From Tuctoria greenei (lineage: Eukaryota > Streptophyta > Magnoliopsida > Poales > Poaceae), in assembly GCA_036927565.1 (NCBI GenBank), contig JAYESD010000005.1:99789872-99853871 (forward strand): a DNA stretch of 64,000 nucleotides, given 5' to 3'. Made by a program: the position numbers and the translations under genes. Positions within the stretch are counted from its first letter, which is position 1. Every line of letters begins with the position of its first letter. This document shows positions 21,602-33,891 of the stretch, one piece after another. A model generated the notes under the pieces. The model had not been told where the DNA came from, did no database searches, and saw only the letters and a program-made list of their open reading frames with translations.

Positions 21602-22970
21602 ATGTCGAGCTCGAACGATGAAGTTTCCGACTTTGAGGCTGAGATGGACCACGAGGTGGCACCTCGGACCTCGACGAGTCTAGGCAAGAAGCGCCAAGAG
21701 AGACCTTCCGAGCCAGCTCTGTCTGCTCCACAGGTTGTGACGAAAGTGCTAGCGATGAAGTTGGCCTCCAAGGTGCCAGCTTCTAGGGCTACCACCTGCG
21801 GTGGCCCTAGCTCGGAAAGTGTCTGCCTAGCCAAAGGCAAGGGCAAAGGGATAGCAACAGGTCCAGTTGGCCTGTTGAAGCTGCATGCTCCGAGGGAAGG
21901 GGTCCGGGACCCCACTGAAGAGAAGTTCAATGGTAAAGGCAGTGATTCGGCAGCAAAGTTTAGAAGCATTGATTGGTATGGCCGACCAAAGCAAGCTGCC
22001 GATGGAAGATTTTGGTGCAACTTCTCAAGTGAAGATGAGGAAAGTGTCACTTGGATGACTCATGGATCCAAGTACAGTATAACTCAAGAAGACTTTGCAA
22101 GCCTACTTCACCTTGACAACTCGAGACCTGACTGCTTGATCATCCACAACATAGGTGACATTGAGAAGGCTAGGATGAAGTTCCTATATGAGCCAAACTC
22201 CAAGTTCAACCCTCCATCCACAAAGAAGATGAAGACGTTCTTTGTGGTGCTCAATAGAGTCTTGAGGAAGACCATCGCTCCCAAGGATGGAGATGCCGGG
22301 AATGTGCAGGGTTATCTCCGGACATTGATTAGAGTGATAAGCAAGGACCGCCAGTTTGATGTAGCGGACTACATCTGGAATGACATGGTCAACATATCCT
22401 GCACACCCAACATGTCTTGTGGGTGTGCCCCATATATGATGTTTGTGATCGAGAAGGTCGTCGGGATTGAATTCGTCAAGGATGTGGAGCATCTACCCTT
22501 GAGGCCTCAGATGCCTTAGAAGCTAAGCATCCAGGCTGCTCCCTCGCTGGCCTCCAATCCTGAGGCACCGGCAAGAAGAACCGAAGATGCCAAAGCTGTC
22601 CCTGCCAGTAGGGCAGCCCCTCAAAGGGGATCCGCCAGTGGGATATTCAAATACTTGGCTGCCATCTTTGCTTCCTGCAAAAAGGACGAAGTGAAGGCCC
22701 ATAAGCTCAACAAGAGAAGAAAGGAAGATATGAAGTATGTGAAGGCAAATGTGAAGCAAATATGCCAGAAACTGGAGATCGAACCCATTGGGTCTACGGT
22801 AATCTCTGAAGATTCCGATTTAGACTTCACCGAGCTCGGACCCTTGACCCTCTGAGCTTGCCTACTTCTGCATTGGGGGCTCGAGTGGCTCCACACCTCC
22901 TCCTCCTCCTCCTCCTCATCAGCCCGAAGATGAAGATGAAGACGATGAGAGGACCGACAGCGAGGAGTGA
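21602..22970 (+). pseudogene. Element C ORF3: accessory protein of unknown function, broken
   Basis: The ATG at 21602 starts MSSSNDEVSDFEAEMD. The frame is also open upstream from 21527. Then come a Ser/Ala/Lys-rich basic N-terminus and a conserved core with IDWYGRP, SVTWMTHGSKYSITQ, SLLHLD, FDVADYIWNDMV and a Cys-rich CTPNMSCGCAP. It ends in a Lys-rich helix (CKKDEVKAHKLNKRRK) and an acidic tail. A CAG-to-TAG stop (22517) and a one-base deletion near 22850 break it; against D about 200 bp is missing after RFWCNF. The core resembles the plant-transposon-associated protein domain often annotated near plant retroelements (from memory). It is not gag, pol or a recognisable envelope. Function unknown. 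Confidence 0.7.
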
Positions 22971-22996
22971 AGACTTTAGGTCCCCCCTCTCCCTCT

Positions 22997-23026
22997 TTTT
23001 GGTGTCTTGGTGCCAAAGGGGGAGAG
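22997..23026 (+). other. Internal polypurine tract with TTTTTGG...CCAAAGGGGGAGA, element C
   Basis: The block TTTTTGGTGTCTTGGTGCC followed by AAAGGGGGAGAG sits just after the ORF3 stop. D (52595-52624) and E (44283-44312) have it in the same place. Confidence 0.65.
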
Positions 23027-23411
23027 ATTGAGGGGGAGTCCTAGCCTTAGCTGTAGGATGCGAGGAGAGAGCTCTCTTGTATGCTTTTTGACTATTTTGT
23101 GGGTTGTAAAGCTTTAATTATGTTCTTAAGTTAATTATGGTTCTGTGATGCAATGTTATGATCTTTTGAGAAGTAATTGTTGAGTTATGTGATTTTTCTC
23201 CTAGAATGACATATATGCTTACATTTGATTGATTAATGTCAACTATGTCATTCTCATTGTTTCAATATACATAGTTATGCATCCCACCATAAAGAATGCA
23301 CATATGGATTATGTTTTTATTGCTTGATTTATTTTAGACTCATATGTGCATACTTTATGAAAATCTCAATTTTTATCATATTTTGTGAAATCTCAATTGG
23401 TTGTCATCAAT
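23027..23411 (+). other. Non-coding spacer before the 3' LTR, element C
   Basis: AT-rich untranslated stretch without frames or motif words. It ends at the purine tract AAAAAGGAAGAGA (23415-23427). Confidence 0.6.
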
Positions 23412-23429
23412 CACCAAAAAGGAAGAGAT

Positions 23430-24985
23430 TGAAAGTGCATCTAGGAATCCCTTGTGGGTTTTGGATGATTTATGACAAGCAAATGATATCCTAACCTCTT
23501 TGTTGAGATGAGCACAGGTTTTAATGGCAAAATAAGCAAGGTGCCAAAAAGATAGGAGAATGAGGAGCAAAGTGGAATTGAGCTCAAGGAAGAAGAATAG
23601 TAGATCATTTTGTATGGAGTGTGTTAAGGAAATACAACCCAAGAGCTCAATCACAATTAAACGCACACATTGCACAAAGTTATACAGGACCAGACTAGTC
23701 CGAATGTCACCAGACTAGTCCGATATCCTCTCTGCACAAAATCGAACAAGTCCGATATCTATCGGACTAGTCCGATATGTCTCTGACTAGAATCGGACTA
23801 TTCCTCCCCAGTACGGACTAGTCCTCAAAACACTTCACAAGTCACACAAAATTGGACAAGTCCGATCACCACCGGACTAGTCCGATATTCATTCTAATCT
23901 AAATCAGACAACTCCGATATTAGCACGGACTGGTCCGAAAAACCCTCTGACCCAAATTGCACAAGTCCTCCAAGTGCGGACTTGTCACCCAATTCACTTA
24001 GGGTTTCACATGTCCGGACAAATCCGATGACTATCGGACTAGTCCGAAGATTTCCAGAAGCGAAATCAGACAAGTCCGCTCCTAGCCGGACTAGTCTGAT
24101 GTTTTGGGACACTTAGGGTTTGCTACACACAGCACACCGGATTAGTCCGGTGTCCACCACGGACTAGTCCGATCTTTCTAAATCCTAATGGTCACTTTTA
24201 GAAACCCCATATAAATAGAGGTGCACGGCCAATCATTAGTCTCTCTCGAACCCTAGCGCTGTCACACCTCCCAAGAGCGTCAAAAACACATCTCTCAACG
24301 ATATTAAGTGCAACAAGTATCAATCCTTTGAGGATACACTCTAAATAATTGGAGAGACACGTTCAACACTCATTGAGCTCTTGGTTTGATTCTCTAACAC
24401 ACTCCTGTGATTTCATTGTAATCTTTTGATTGTGTTCTTGGTGGTATTTCGTGTTGTAACCTAGGGGAGCCCTCAACGTGTGAGAAGGGCCCTTTTAATT
24501 CGGTTATTCACCCCTTTGTGATAAGTGGAAGAGGATTGGCCTTCGTGGCGATCCGACGAGGGTAGGGTTGAAGAAGATCGAGTCCTTTTGTGGACTCCTC
24601 AACGTGGATGTAGGTTGCCTTTTTGGGAGCCGAACCACGGGATAAATCCTTGTGTCTTTCTTTGTGTACATCGTTCTTATTCATCACAACAATATAGGGT
24701 TTCAATCATTATTGCTTACTTTACGTTGAATCATTAAATATAAGATTGAATTGTGATATACCCTAGTCCATAACCTTGCAACACTTCAGTTTACTGTATA
24801 TTTCCGATGCATACATCGAAGAATCAAATTAATCAATCAAACTTAATCAACCTAGTCGGTACACACCGGACTAGTCCGCACTTTTCCGGACTAGTCTGAT
24901 ATCTCTGGTTTTGAACTGGTTGTTAAGTGTTGCAGTTCTGACAAGTATCAAAAAGGCCTACTCACCCCCCTCTAGGCCACATTCA
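23430..24985 (+). repeat. 3' LTR of element C
   Basis: TG at 23430, CA at 24984-24985. U3 array at 23689-24162, a TATA-like CATATAAATAGAGG near 24209, and the U5 motif pair at 24867-24900. It is followed by the CCACT duplication. Confidence 0.93.
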
Positions 24986-24990
24986 CCACT

Positions 24991-25552
24991 TAATGTAAAA
25001 CCAAAGGAACAAGTCGTGAAACAAAAGATCAACTCGGAGTCGCAATTTATCGGACAGGTTGGAAAAGGACCGGATTAGTCCGAATATGGACAGAGAGAAA
25101 TCGGACAAGTCCGCTCTGGACATCGGACAAGTCCAAACTTGTCCAGAGGGGAAAAATAGACATGTCTGGCTAAAAATCGGACAAGTCCGACTTTAGTTTG
25201 AGGGGAAAACGGACAAGTCCGCTGGAACACTGGACTAGTCTGGACAGGTCCAGAGACATAACTAAATTTTCAAAGGCTTGGAATACCGGACTAGTCCGCA
25301 TAGGACCGGAAAAGTACGAAAGTGTCCAAAGGGAAAAATAGACTAGTCCGCAGCAAAACGGACAAATCCGTTTGAAGTCAGAGAGAAATCGAACTAGTCT
25401 GCACTGAAATTGAACTAGTCCGAACTTCCCAGAATTCTTAAGTGAGGTTTTGTTTCTAATTGATTTTAAACTTGTTTCTTTTTATATTACTAGATTTTAA
25501 ACATGTATTAGAATGTATGTAATGCATGATGGATGAAAATGAGGGTGTTACA
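24991..25552 (-). repeat. 3' LTR of element F, proximal U3 part, with palindrome array
   Basis: Continues F's LTR after C. Read on the minus strand it starts TGTAACACCC at 25552. At 25033-25432 it carries about 16 CGGACTAGTCCG / CGGACAAGTCCG-type sites, the same word as in copia C/D/G. Confidence 0.9.
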
Positions 25553-28500
25553 GACCTACCCCCCTTAAAATGAATCTCGCCCTCGAGATTCAACGCGGAA
25601 GAGAAGAGATAGGGAAATTCCTTCTTGAGATCATCCTCCAGCCCCCATGTTGCTTCTGATTCTATATGATGCTTCCATTGAACTTTGCAGCATCGAATCA
25701 CCCTGTTCCTTGTGACTCTCTCCTTGGTTTCCAAGATTTTGACTGGTTGCTCAACATACGTCAAATATGCCTCTAGGTCCAATTCTTCCATTGGCACTTG
25801 TTCTTCCGGTACTCTCAAACACTTTTTTAGGTGGGAAACATAAAAGTCATCATGTACATCTAAAAGATGAGTTGGCATCTCCAACTTATATGCTACCTCT
25901 CCCCTCTTGTCCAAAATCTTGAATGGTCCAATATAACAAGGTGCTAGCTTGCCTCTTATGTTAAACCTCTTATGACCCCTCATCGGTGACACCTTGAGGT
26001 AGATGAAGTCTCTTATTTTAAAGGATAGTTTCCTTCTCCTATTGTCCGCATAGCCTTTTTGCCTTGATTGAGCAGCCCTCATGTTTTCACGAATTATTTG
26101 GATTTGCTTTTCAGCTTCTTGCAACACATCCGGACCAAATACTTGAGTTTCTCCTGTTTCATTCCAGAATAAAGGTGTCCTACACTTCCTTCCGTAGAGT
26201 GCTTCATATGGCGATCTTTTTAGACTTGTTTGGTAACTACTGTTATATGAAAATTCTGCATACGGCAAACTCTTGTCCCAACTTTTCCCATGCATCAAAG
26301 CACAAGCTCTTAATATGTCCTCCAAAATCTGATTGGTCCTCTCGGTTTGTCCATCCATTTGAGGGTGATATGCCGAACTGAAATTCAACCTTATTCCCAA
26401 TTCTTCATGCAATTTTCTACCAAAACCTAGAGGTAAATGGAGAACCTCTATCTGAGACTATCTTCTCGGGTACTCCATGTCAACACACAATATGCTCCAT
26501 ATACAATTCTGCTAGCTTCGCGGTGGTATAGGTGGTCTTGACAGGAACAAAATGAGCTGACTTGGTCAAAAGATCCACAATTACCCAAATTGAGCCAAAC
26601 CCAAACTGGGTACGCGGTAAACCAACTATAAAGTCCATGCCGATTTCTTCCCACTTCCACTCCGGAATCTTCCATGGTTGCAATAATCCAGCTGGCCTTT
26701 GATGCCCCGCTTTGACTCGTTGGCACACATCACATAGGGCGACATATTCAGCTATGTCCTTCTTCATACTAGCCCACCAATAGCAAGTCTTCAAGTCCTT
26801 GTACATCTTCGTACAACCGGGATGAATTGAGTATGGTGAGTCATGAGGCTCTTTTAATATTGTTTCCCGAATACGCTTCACATTAGGCACGACAATTCTC
26901 TTACCAAGCCATAGGGTAACATGTTCATCCTCATCAAATCTGAATTCTCTTCCGTCTTGGGTCCTTTCCTTGATTTCATGGATTTCCTCATCCTTTGTTT
27001 GACCCTCTCAAATTTCTTGCTACAAAGTTGGATTTAACTCCATCACCCCCATCTCATTCGCAAATCTGAGATTCAACCGTTCAAACTCCTTGCATAACTC
27101 GGATGGCTTGCATAACTCGGATGGCAACTCTCGAACCGTGAGTAGGTGACGTACTCCCTGTCTACTCAAGGCATCAGCCACTACATTAGCCTTCCCTGGA
27201 TGATAATGGATTCCCAAATCATAATCCTTGATGAGCTCCAACCATCTTCTTTGCCTCATATTCAGATCCGTTTGTGTGAAAATATACTTCAAAATCTTAT
27301 GATCCGTATAGATTTCACACCTATGTTCAAGGATATAGTGTCTCCAAATTTTCAATGCCTGTACCACGGCTGCAAGTTCCAAATCATGCGTTAGATAATT
27401 CTGCTCATGTTTCCTCAATTGTCTTGATGCATATGCCACTACTCGACCTTCTTGCATAAGCACACATCCAAGTCATTGTCTCGATGCGTCACAATAGATG
27501 TCAAAACTCTTGCTCACATCCGGCAATATCAAGACCGGGGCTGTTGTTAACCTCTTCTTCAATTACTCAAAACACTCTTGACAAGCTTGAGTCCATTGAA
27601 ACGCTTTCCCCTTCATTAGCAACTCCGTCATTGGCTTGGCTATCTTGGAAAAGTCCTTGATGAATCGGGTAATACCCAACCATCCCAAGAAAACTCGTTA
27701 TTTCCTTTGCATTTCGTGGAGGCTCCCATTTTAAAACGTCCCTCACTTTTTTGGGGTCAACCAAAACTCCTCCTCCTAAAATGATATGACACAAAAATGA
27801 CACTTCCCTTAAGCAAAACTAACATTTGTTGAACTTTGCATACAATTGATGCTCCCTCAATTTCTTCAATGTAAGCCTCAAGTGTTCCTCATGTTCCTTC
27901 TCATCCTTCGAGTAGATCATAATGTCATAAATGAACACTACAACGAACTTATCCAAGTACTCCATGAAGACCTTATTTATGAGGTACATAAAATACACAA
28001 TTGCATTGGTCAATCCAAAGGACATCACAGTATACTCATAAGATCCATACCTTGTCCTAAAAGTTGTCTTAGGTATGTCTGATGGTATAATCTTCATTTG
28101 AAAGTATCCCGACCTCAAATCAATCTTAGAAAAGACACAAGAACCCTTCATCTGATCAAACAAGTCTTCTATGTGTGGCAAGGTGTACTTGTTCTTGATG
28201 GTCACCTCGTTGAGAGCTCGGTAATCCACACACATCCTTTGCGATCCATCCTTCTTATCCACAAATAGAACGGGCGCTCCCCAAGGTGAAGAACTGGGGT
28301 AAATAAAACCCTTCTCTAGTTGCTCTTGAATCTGCTTCTTGAGCTCCGCTAATTCCATAGGAGGCATCCTATATGGCCTCTTAGCTATAGCTGCAGTTCC
28401 AAGTGTTAAATCAATAACAAACTCAATGTCTTGATCAGATGGCATACCTGGCATCTCATTCAGGAACACGTCCAAGAATTCACACACCACCGGAATCTCC

Positions 28501-28989
28501 TTAATTGAGGCATCGTCCATATGATTCAGCTCCAATTGCTTTGGTGCGTGTTGAGATGCTTCAAATTATGCAGTGGTGCCTTATTCATTGGTCAACTTCA
28601 CCATCTTTGTGGCACATTCAATGACTCCATTGTGCTTCCTCAACCAATCCATACCAAGTATAATGTCCAATTCTTGAGAATCCAAAACAATGAGGTTGGT
28701 AAAGAAATCTACCCCTTTTATTCTAAGGCTTACTTTTGGACATACTATATTTGTCCTCATCTCTCCTCCAGTAGACTTAACCAATAGAGTAAACTTCATA
28801 TGAGAGATAGGCAAACTATACGTGGCAACATATTTTGATGCAATGAATGAATGCGATGCTCCAGAATAAAATAACATAGTCGTGGGATTGGAGTTGGCGA
28901 GCAACATACCAATGACCACGTCACCCGCTTGTTGTGCATCCTCTGTAGAGACATGGTTCACGTTGCCACAAGCAAAATTCTGCTTTTCC
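25456..28989 (-). pseudogene. pol: Element F pol: protease, RT, RNase H, integrase, chromodomain, broken
   Basis: Protease is near 28845-28871, but the active-site D of DSGASHSFI is Tyr. RT (28535-27819) has RPYRMPP, CVDYRALNE and FSKIDLRSGYFQ, while the catalytic box reads FIYDIMIYS instead of FIDD, so polymerase is dead. RNase H (27803-27020) retains VVAYASRQLRKHEQNY and HDLELAAVV but is split. Integrase has the HHCC finger (CTKMYKDLKTCYWW ... CDVCQRVK) and MDFIVGLPRT; a frameshift near 26412-26450 precedes YHPQMDGQTERTNQILED. A chromodomain lies at about 25755-25585 (PVKILETKERVTRN, VQWKHH, ATWGLEDDL). Such domains can direct integration to heterochromatin. The frame then runs through the purine tract about 95 bp into the LTR. 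Confidence 0.9.
25553..25591 (-). other. Polypurine tract and preceding hairpin of element F
   Basis: On the minus strand a GAATCTCG...CGAGATTC hairpin (25572-25591) precedes TTTTAAGGGGGGTAGGTC. This arrangement is typical of plant Tekay-type chromoviruses. The same pair is at about 59662-59700 in B. Confidence 0.8.
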
Positions 28990-30130
28990 CGGTTTCCTTG
29001 CAGCTGTCCTCCATTGGGTCTTGGGTTTTGCCTCGGCGCGATGCTTCCTTGACCAAAACCCGACTTAGGACATTGATGTGCAAAATGTCCAGCTTCTCTA
29101 CAAGTATAGCACTTCTTAACTCCACCAGAATTATTGGGGTGAGCTTGATTCCGAACATTTGCACCAGGCAAATTAGCACGAGGCACAAAAGGCATTATTG
29201 TCCTAGGTGCTTGCATAACAAGGCGCTCCTACACAAACTGAGCTGGGCGCAGTGCATATCAAGGGCGTTGCACAGGCGCAGAGGAGCTGAAATATGGCGC
29301 ATTGGGTGGCGCAAAGCGAGGGCGCAGCTTACTTCCTTGTTGTTGTCCTTGATATGGCACCTTCCTCTTACTATCTTGCTCCATCTCACGGACCTTGTTC
29401 TCCACCAGAATTGCTTTGTCCACTAGCTTCTAGAAGTTGGCATAATCACAATTGAGCAATTGCACTTGGATCTCATTGTTAAAGCCTCTCATAAACAGAT
29501 ATTGCTTCCGGCTGTCCCGACTCACATCCTCAGCGCATACCTTGAGAGTTGAGTGAATTTATTGAGGTATTCTCCCACACTCGACCCCCCTTGCCTCAAA
29601 TTCTCAGATTCTTGCCTCTTTAATATCATAACACCTACCGGCACATAATGAGAACGGAAACTCTCCTTGAATTCCACCCAGGTGATCCTCTCCTAACTCT
29701 CGTGAGCATTGCATAGCGAATCCCACCAATCGGCGGCTACTCCAACAAGTTGATGGGAAGCAAATAGAACCTTCTGTTGGTCACTTCATTGAAAAATAGC
29801 AAGCTTCTTCTCCACGGACTTGAGCCAATCATCAGCATCCATAGGGTCAGCGGCTTGAACAAAGGTCGGCGGCCTAGTCCTCATAAACTCTCCCAACCAG
29901 TTATGAGGAGGTGGGGGTGGCGATGGAGGCATGTGGGGCTGATTGTTGAAGTTACCAGCCTGCAACTATCCCATAGTTTGTATCATGGTCTGCATGAGCT
30001 GGTTCTGCATAGCCAAAAGCTGCTCAATGTTGATAGCTCCATGAGCAGGTCCTTTTCCATGGTTGTTCTGAGGTGCTCCATTGTTCTCCTCCTCATCATT
30101 GACATCCCTTTGGTTGCGAGTCCTCATCAT
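28990..30130 (-). pseudogene. gag: Element F gag, broken
   Basis: The ATG at 30130 reads MMRTRNQRDV and continues in an acidic Asn/Gln-rich N-terminus to a stop near 29966. The GAG core persists in pieces. The CCHC knuckle CYTCREAGHFAHQC lies at about 29066-29113. Several stops and frame changes occur in the core at 29217-29960. Homologous to B's gag, which lets B's split frame be checked. Confidence 0.87.
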
Positions 30131-30386
30131 CTGAAGAAAAGTAAGAGATATGAATTTAGAAGACGTCCCCAACTATATGCATCAAGGGATATGAAACTAA
30201 ACAACTACCTACACTAGCCTATGTGGATATGGCAATGCTAAAGCATCCCAAAATCCTCTATTAAGCACACAAGAAAACAATATATAGCAAACAACAAACC
30301 AAACCAAAAACACATTTATTACTGAGTGCTCCTATGTGCTCTAAAGTGTCCATTCTATCTAGGCTGCATCATACAGTCAACCTGTG

Positions 30387-30401
30387 GCTCTGATAACAAT
30401 T
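30387..30401 (-). other. Primer binding site of element F (mutated)
   Basis: On the minus strand TTGTTATCAGAGCC follows the 5' LTR, with one change from the consensus TGGTATCAGAGCC. Confidence 0.8.
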
Positions 30402-30686
30402 TGTGACATCTGGTTCTGAAAATGAACCAAGTGAACACATATGTGTTCCCAGGACGTTCAACACACATTCACGAGTGCAATCACAAAGAGTATACAGAAA
30501 AATACCACAAAACAAGATTAATTAACCACTTTTATTACACAACCTGATTATTCTAAAATACAAGCTCTAATGAATATTAATGACAAGTTCAACTAATGCA
30601 GCGGAAATAAACTAATTAGGCAAACTAAGCAACTAAACATCATAAGCAAAAAGGGTAGCGCAGTTCCAATCAACACCAACGGCAAG
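30402..30686 (-). repeat. 5' LTR of element F, distal end (before D)
   Basis: Plus strand starts TGTGACATCTGG, the reverse complement of the LTR terminus. It is cut by D at GCAAG and continues at 54544. Confidence 0.92.
30682..30686. repeat. Target-site duplication of element D, left copy (GCAAG; right copy 54539-54543)
   Basis: GCAAG flanks D on both sides. The site lies in the R/U5 part of F's LTR. Confidence 0.94.
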
Positions 30687-32269
30687 TGAAAGTGCATCTA
30701 GGAATCCCTTGTGGGTTTTGGATGATTCATGAAAAGCAAATGAGATCCTAACCTATTTGTTGAGATGAGCACAGGTTTTAATAGCAAAACAAGCAAAGTG
30801 CCAAAAAGAAGGGATAATGAGGAGCAAAGTGGAAATGAACTCATGGAGGAAGAATAGTAGATCGTTGTGTATGGAGTGTGTTAAGGTAACACACCCCAAG
30901 AGCTCAATAACAATTAAACACACACATTGCACAAAGTTATACAGGACCGGACTAGTCCGAATGTCATCGGACTAGTCCGATATCCTCTCTGGACAAAATC
31001 AGACAAGTCCGGTATCCATCGGACTAGTCCGATATCTCTCCGACTAGAATTGGACTAGTCCTCCCCAGTGCGGACTAGTCCTCTAAACACTTCACAAGTC
31101 ACACAAAATCAGACAAGTCTGATCACCACCGGACTAGTCCGATATTCATTCTGTTATAAATCGGACAAGTCCGATATTCATTATGTTCTAAATCGGACAA
31201 GTCCGATATTAGAACGGACTAGTCCGAAAAACCCTCTGACCTAAATCGGACAAGTCCTCCAAGTGCGGACTTGTGACCCAATTCACTTAGGGTTTCACAT
31301 GTCCGGACAAGTCCAATAACTATCGGACTAGTCCAAAGATTCCCAGAAGAGAAATCAGACAAGCCCGCCCCTAGCCGGACTAGTCCGATATTTCGGGACA
31401 CTTAGGGTTTGCTACACACAGCACACCGGACTAGTACGGTGTCCACCACAGACTAGTACGATCTTTCTAAACCCTAATGGTCACTTTTATAAACCAAATA
31501 TAAATAGGTCCAACTTTAAACACTCTCAAAACCTAGCGCCGTCACACCTCCCAAGAGCCTCAAAAACCACATCTCTCCACGAAATTAAGTGCAACAAAGA
31601 TCAATCCTTTGAGGATTGACTCTAGATCATTGGAGAGACACGTTCAATACTCATTGAGCTCTTGGTTTGATTCTCTAACACACTCCTATGATTTCATTGT
31701 AATCTTTTGTGTGTGTTCTTGGTGGTATTTTGTATTGTAATCTAAGGGAGCTCTCAATGTGTGAGAAGGCCCATTTGAGTTTGGTTATTTACCCCTTTGT
31801 TATAAGTGGAAGAGGATTGGCCTTCGTGGCGGTCCGATGAGGGTAGGGTTGGAGAAGACCCGGTCCTTTTGTGGACTCCTCAACGTGGATGTAGGTTGCC
31901 TCTGTGGGAACTGAACCACGGGATAAATCTCTTTGTGTTCTTATTTTGTGTTCATCGTCCTTTACATTATATCAATCTAGGGTTTCAATTAATCTTGCTC
32001 ACTTTATGTTGAAATATCAAATTTAATATTGACTTGTGATATACTCTAGTACATAATCTTGCAACACATAAATTACAAGTATATTTCCGCTGCTACACCC
32101 TAGAATCAAACCTAATAAATCAAACTTGATCAACCTAGTCCGTACACATCGAACTAGTCCGCACTTTACCAGACTAGTCTGATATCTCTGGTTTTGAACT
32201 GGTTGTTAAGTGTTGCAGGTTCCGACAAATTTCAAAAAGGCCTATTAACCCCCCTCTAGGCCACATTCA
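30687..32269 (+). repeat. 5' LTR of element D with palindrome array and TATA box
   Basis: TG at 30687, CA at 32268-32269. Array of CGGACTAGTCCG-type sites at 30945-31450, TATAAATA at 31499-31506, and the U5 pair at about 32142-32183. Confidence 0.93.
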
Positions 32270-32271
32270 AT

Positions 32272-32285
32272 TGGTATCAAAGCAG
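32272..32285 (+). other. Primer binding site of element D (one mismatch)
   Basis: TGGTATCAAAGCAG, with G to A at position 9 against the tRNA-Met complement. Confidence 0.82.
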
Positions 32286-32322
32286 GTTCTTCTAGAAAGA
32301 GACTAATCACTTGAAGAAGATT

Positions 32323-33891
32323 ATGTCGGACATGAAGGACATCCACAAGAGCAACAACCAAAAAAAGGTTGATGATGAAAAGAACCTCAAGGTGTAGAAG
32401 CTCCTTGAAGCCATTCAAGACTTCGATGACGACGATGAGGAGACGCTAGAACTGAAGGCGCTCCTAAGAAAGAAGACACTTTCCAAATAGAAAGTGAAGA
32501 TTGAAGAAAAGATGAAGGGGAGTAGTCACATTGACTACTCCCGATATCCTTTTAACTATGATCGTCTCAATTCCAATAATAATCATTATTTGTCTATTTC
32601 ACTTGGAAAAGCCCCACATTTTGATGGAAGTGATTACTCAATGTGGAGGCAAAATATGAAAATGCATCTAATTTCCCTCAATCCAAGTTTATGGCATATT
32701 GTGTGCATAGGGATAGATATCCCGGACGACGACGAAGAGCTCACACCAAGCCAAGAGCAGGCTATTCATCAAAATGCTCAAGCCGCGGCAGTAATTACCT
32801 CTTCGCTCAGTTGGGACGAGTTCACCAAGGTGAATGGACTCGAGACTGCTAAGGAGATTTGGGACACACTGCAAACTGCACATGAAGGTGACCGTCATGT
32901 GCGTGAAGCAAAGATCAAAATGATCGAAGGCGAATTAAAAAGATTCACAATTGAAGAAGATGAGTCACCCCAGGACATGTACAACCGATTGAAGACACTC
33001 GTCAACAAGGTCAGATCATACGGAAGTAAGAAGTGGAATGACCACGAGGTGGTAAAGCTCATCCTTAGAGCTTTCATGCCTCACAACACCACCCTATTCT
33101 CCATGATTAGAGAAAGCCCTGGATACAAAAGGATGACTCCGGATGAATTGCTTGGAAAGATCATCAACTTCGAGATGATGGAAAAACAAGCAAAGCATGT
33201 CAAGGAGATTGCCGACCTCACCTCGGCAAAGAAGAAAGTGGTTGATTTGAAGTCCACCCTCAAGCCCCTATCTAAAGAAGCTAGACAAGCACACCTAAAA
33301 GAAGACAGTGACGACAAGAGCAGTGAATTAGATGAAGAAGACATGATACTGTTCATGAAGAAAATCAAGAGAATAATGAAGAAAATACAAGGTGCCAAAT
33401 CAAGCGAAGGAAAGTAAAAGGAAAGAACAAAGCCAAAGTTGAGGCGGGCATGCTATAATTGTGGTGAGTATAGCCACATTATAGTTGATTGCCCATATGA
33501 AGAGAACAAGAAAAAGACTAAAGAAGCCAAGCCTCAACCCAGGAAATTCCTCAAGAAGAAGAAACAAGCCGAACAAGCTCACATAGGGAAAGAGTGGTTC
33601 TCAAATGATGAGTCCTCATCATCCAAAGAAGAAGATATGGCTAGCGTAGCTATCGAGAAGACATCCAAGAAGTCTACTCTCTTCCCTAAACTCGGCACAA
33701 GGAAGGGAGATGGCACTTGCCTTATGGGAAAGGAAGATAAATGCAAGGTAACCATTAAACCCCCTTCTGTGCATTCCTATTCTAGTGATGATGAAATCAA
33801 TAGTGATAATGAGGATATGCTTATTGGACTAGATAGGAAAACAACCACAAAAATGAAATTTTTGCTTGATCAACTTGTTGAGAAGGAGAGG
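32323..33891 (+). pseudogene. gag: Element D gag, part upstream of E, broken
   Basis: The ATG at 32323 has two in-frame TAG codons (32395, 32488). A long open stretch at 32494-33417 holds the GAG core (KAPHFDGSDYSMWRQNM, TAKEIWDTLQ, DEELTPSQEQ). One TAA at 33415 stands in the same frame. The CCHC knuckle CYNCGEYSHIIVDC follows near 33450. The frame is open into the E insertion at QLVEKER. So this half has only three nonsense codons and no frameshift. Confidence 0.9.
33887..33891. repeat. Target-site duplication of element E, left copy (AGAGG; right copy 45993-45997)
   Basis: AGAGG precedes E and follows it at 45993-45997. Element C has the uninterrupted sequence GAGAAGGAGAGGTTGATACG at 16563-16582. 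Confidence 0.95.

Larger units (their letters stand above)
13429..24985 (+). mobile_element. Element C: Ty1/copia retrotransposon with ORF3, nearly complete (11.6 kb)
   Basis: Two LTRs (1525 and 1556 bp, roughly 93-95 percent alike by eye), tRNA-Met primer site, gag, protease, integrase, RT, RNase H, then ORF3 and a purine tract, flanked by CCACT. The first LTR dinucleotide is mutated from TG to TC. Same family as D and close to G. Nearly all LTR changes are scattered point differences. Confidence 0.93.
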
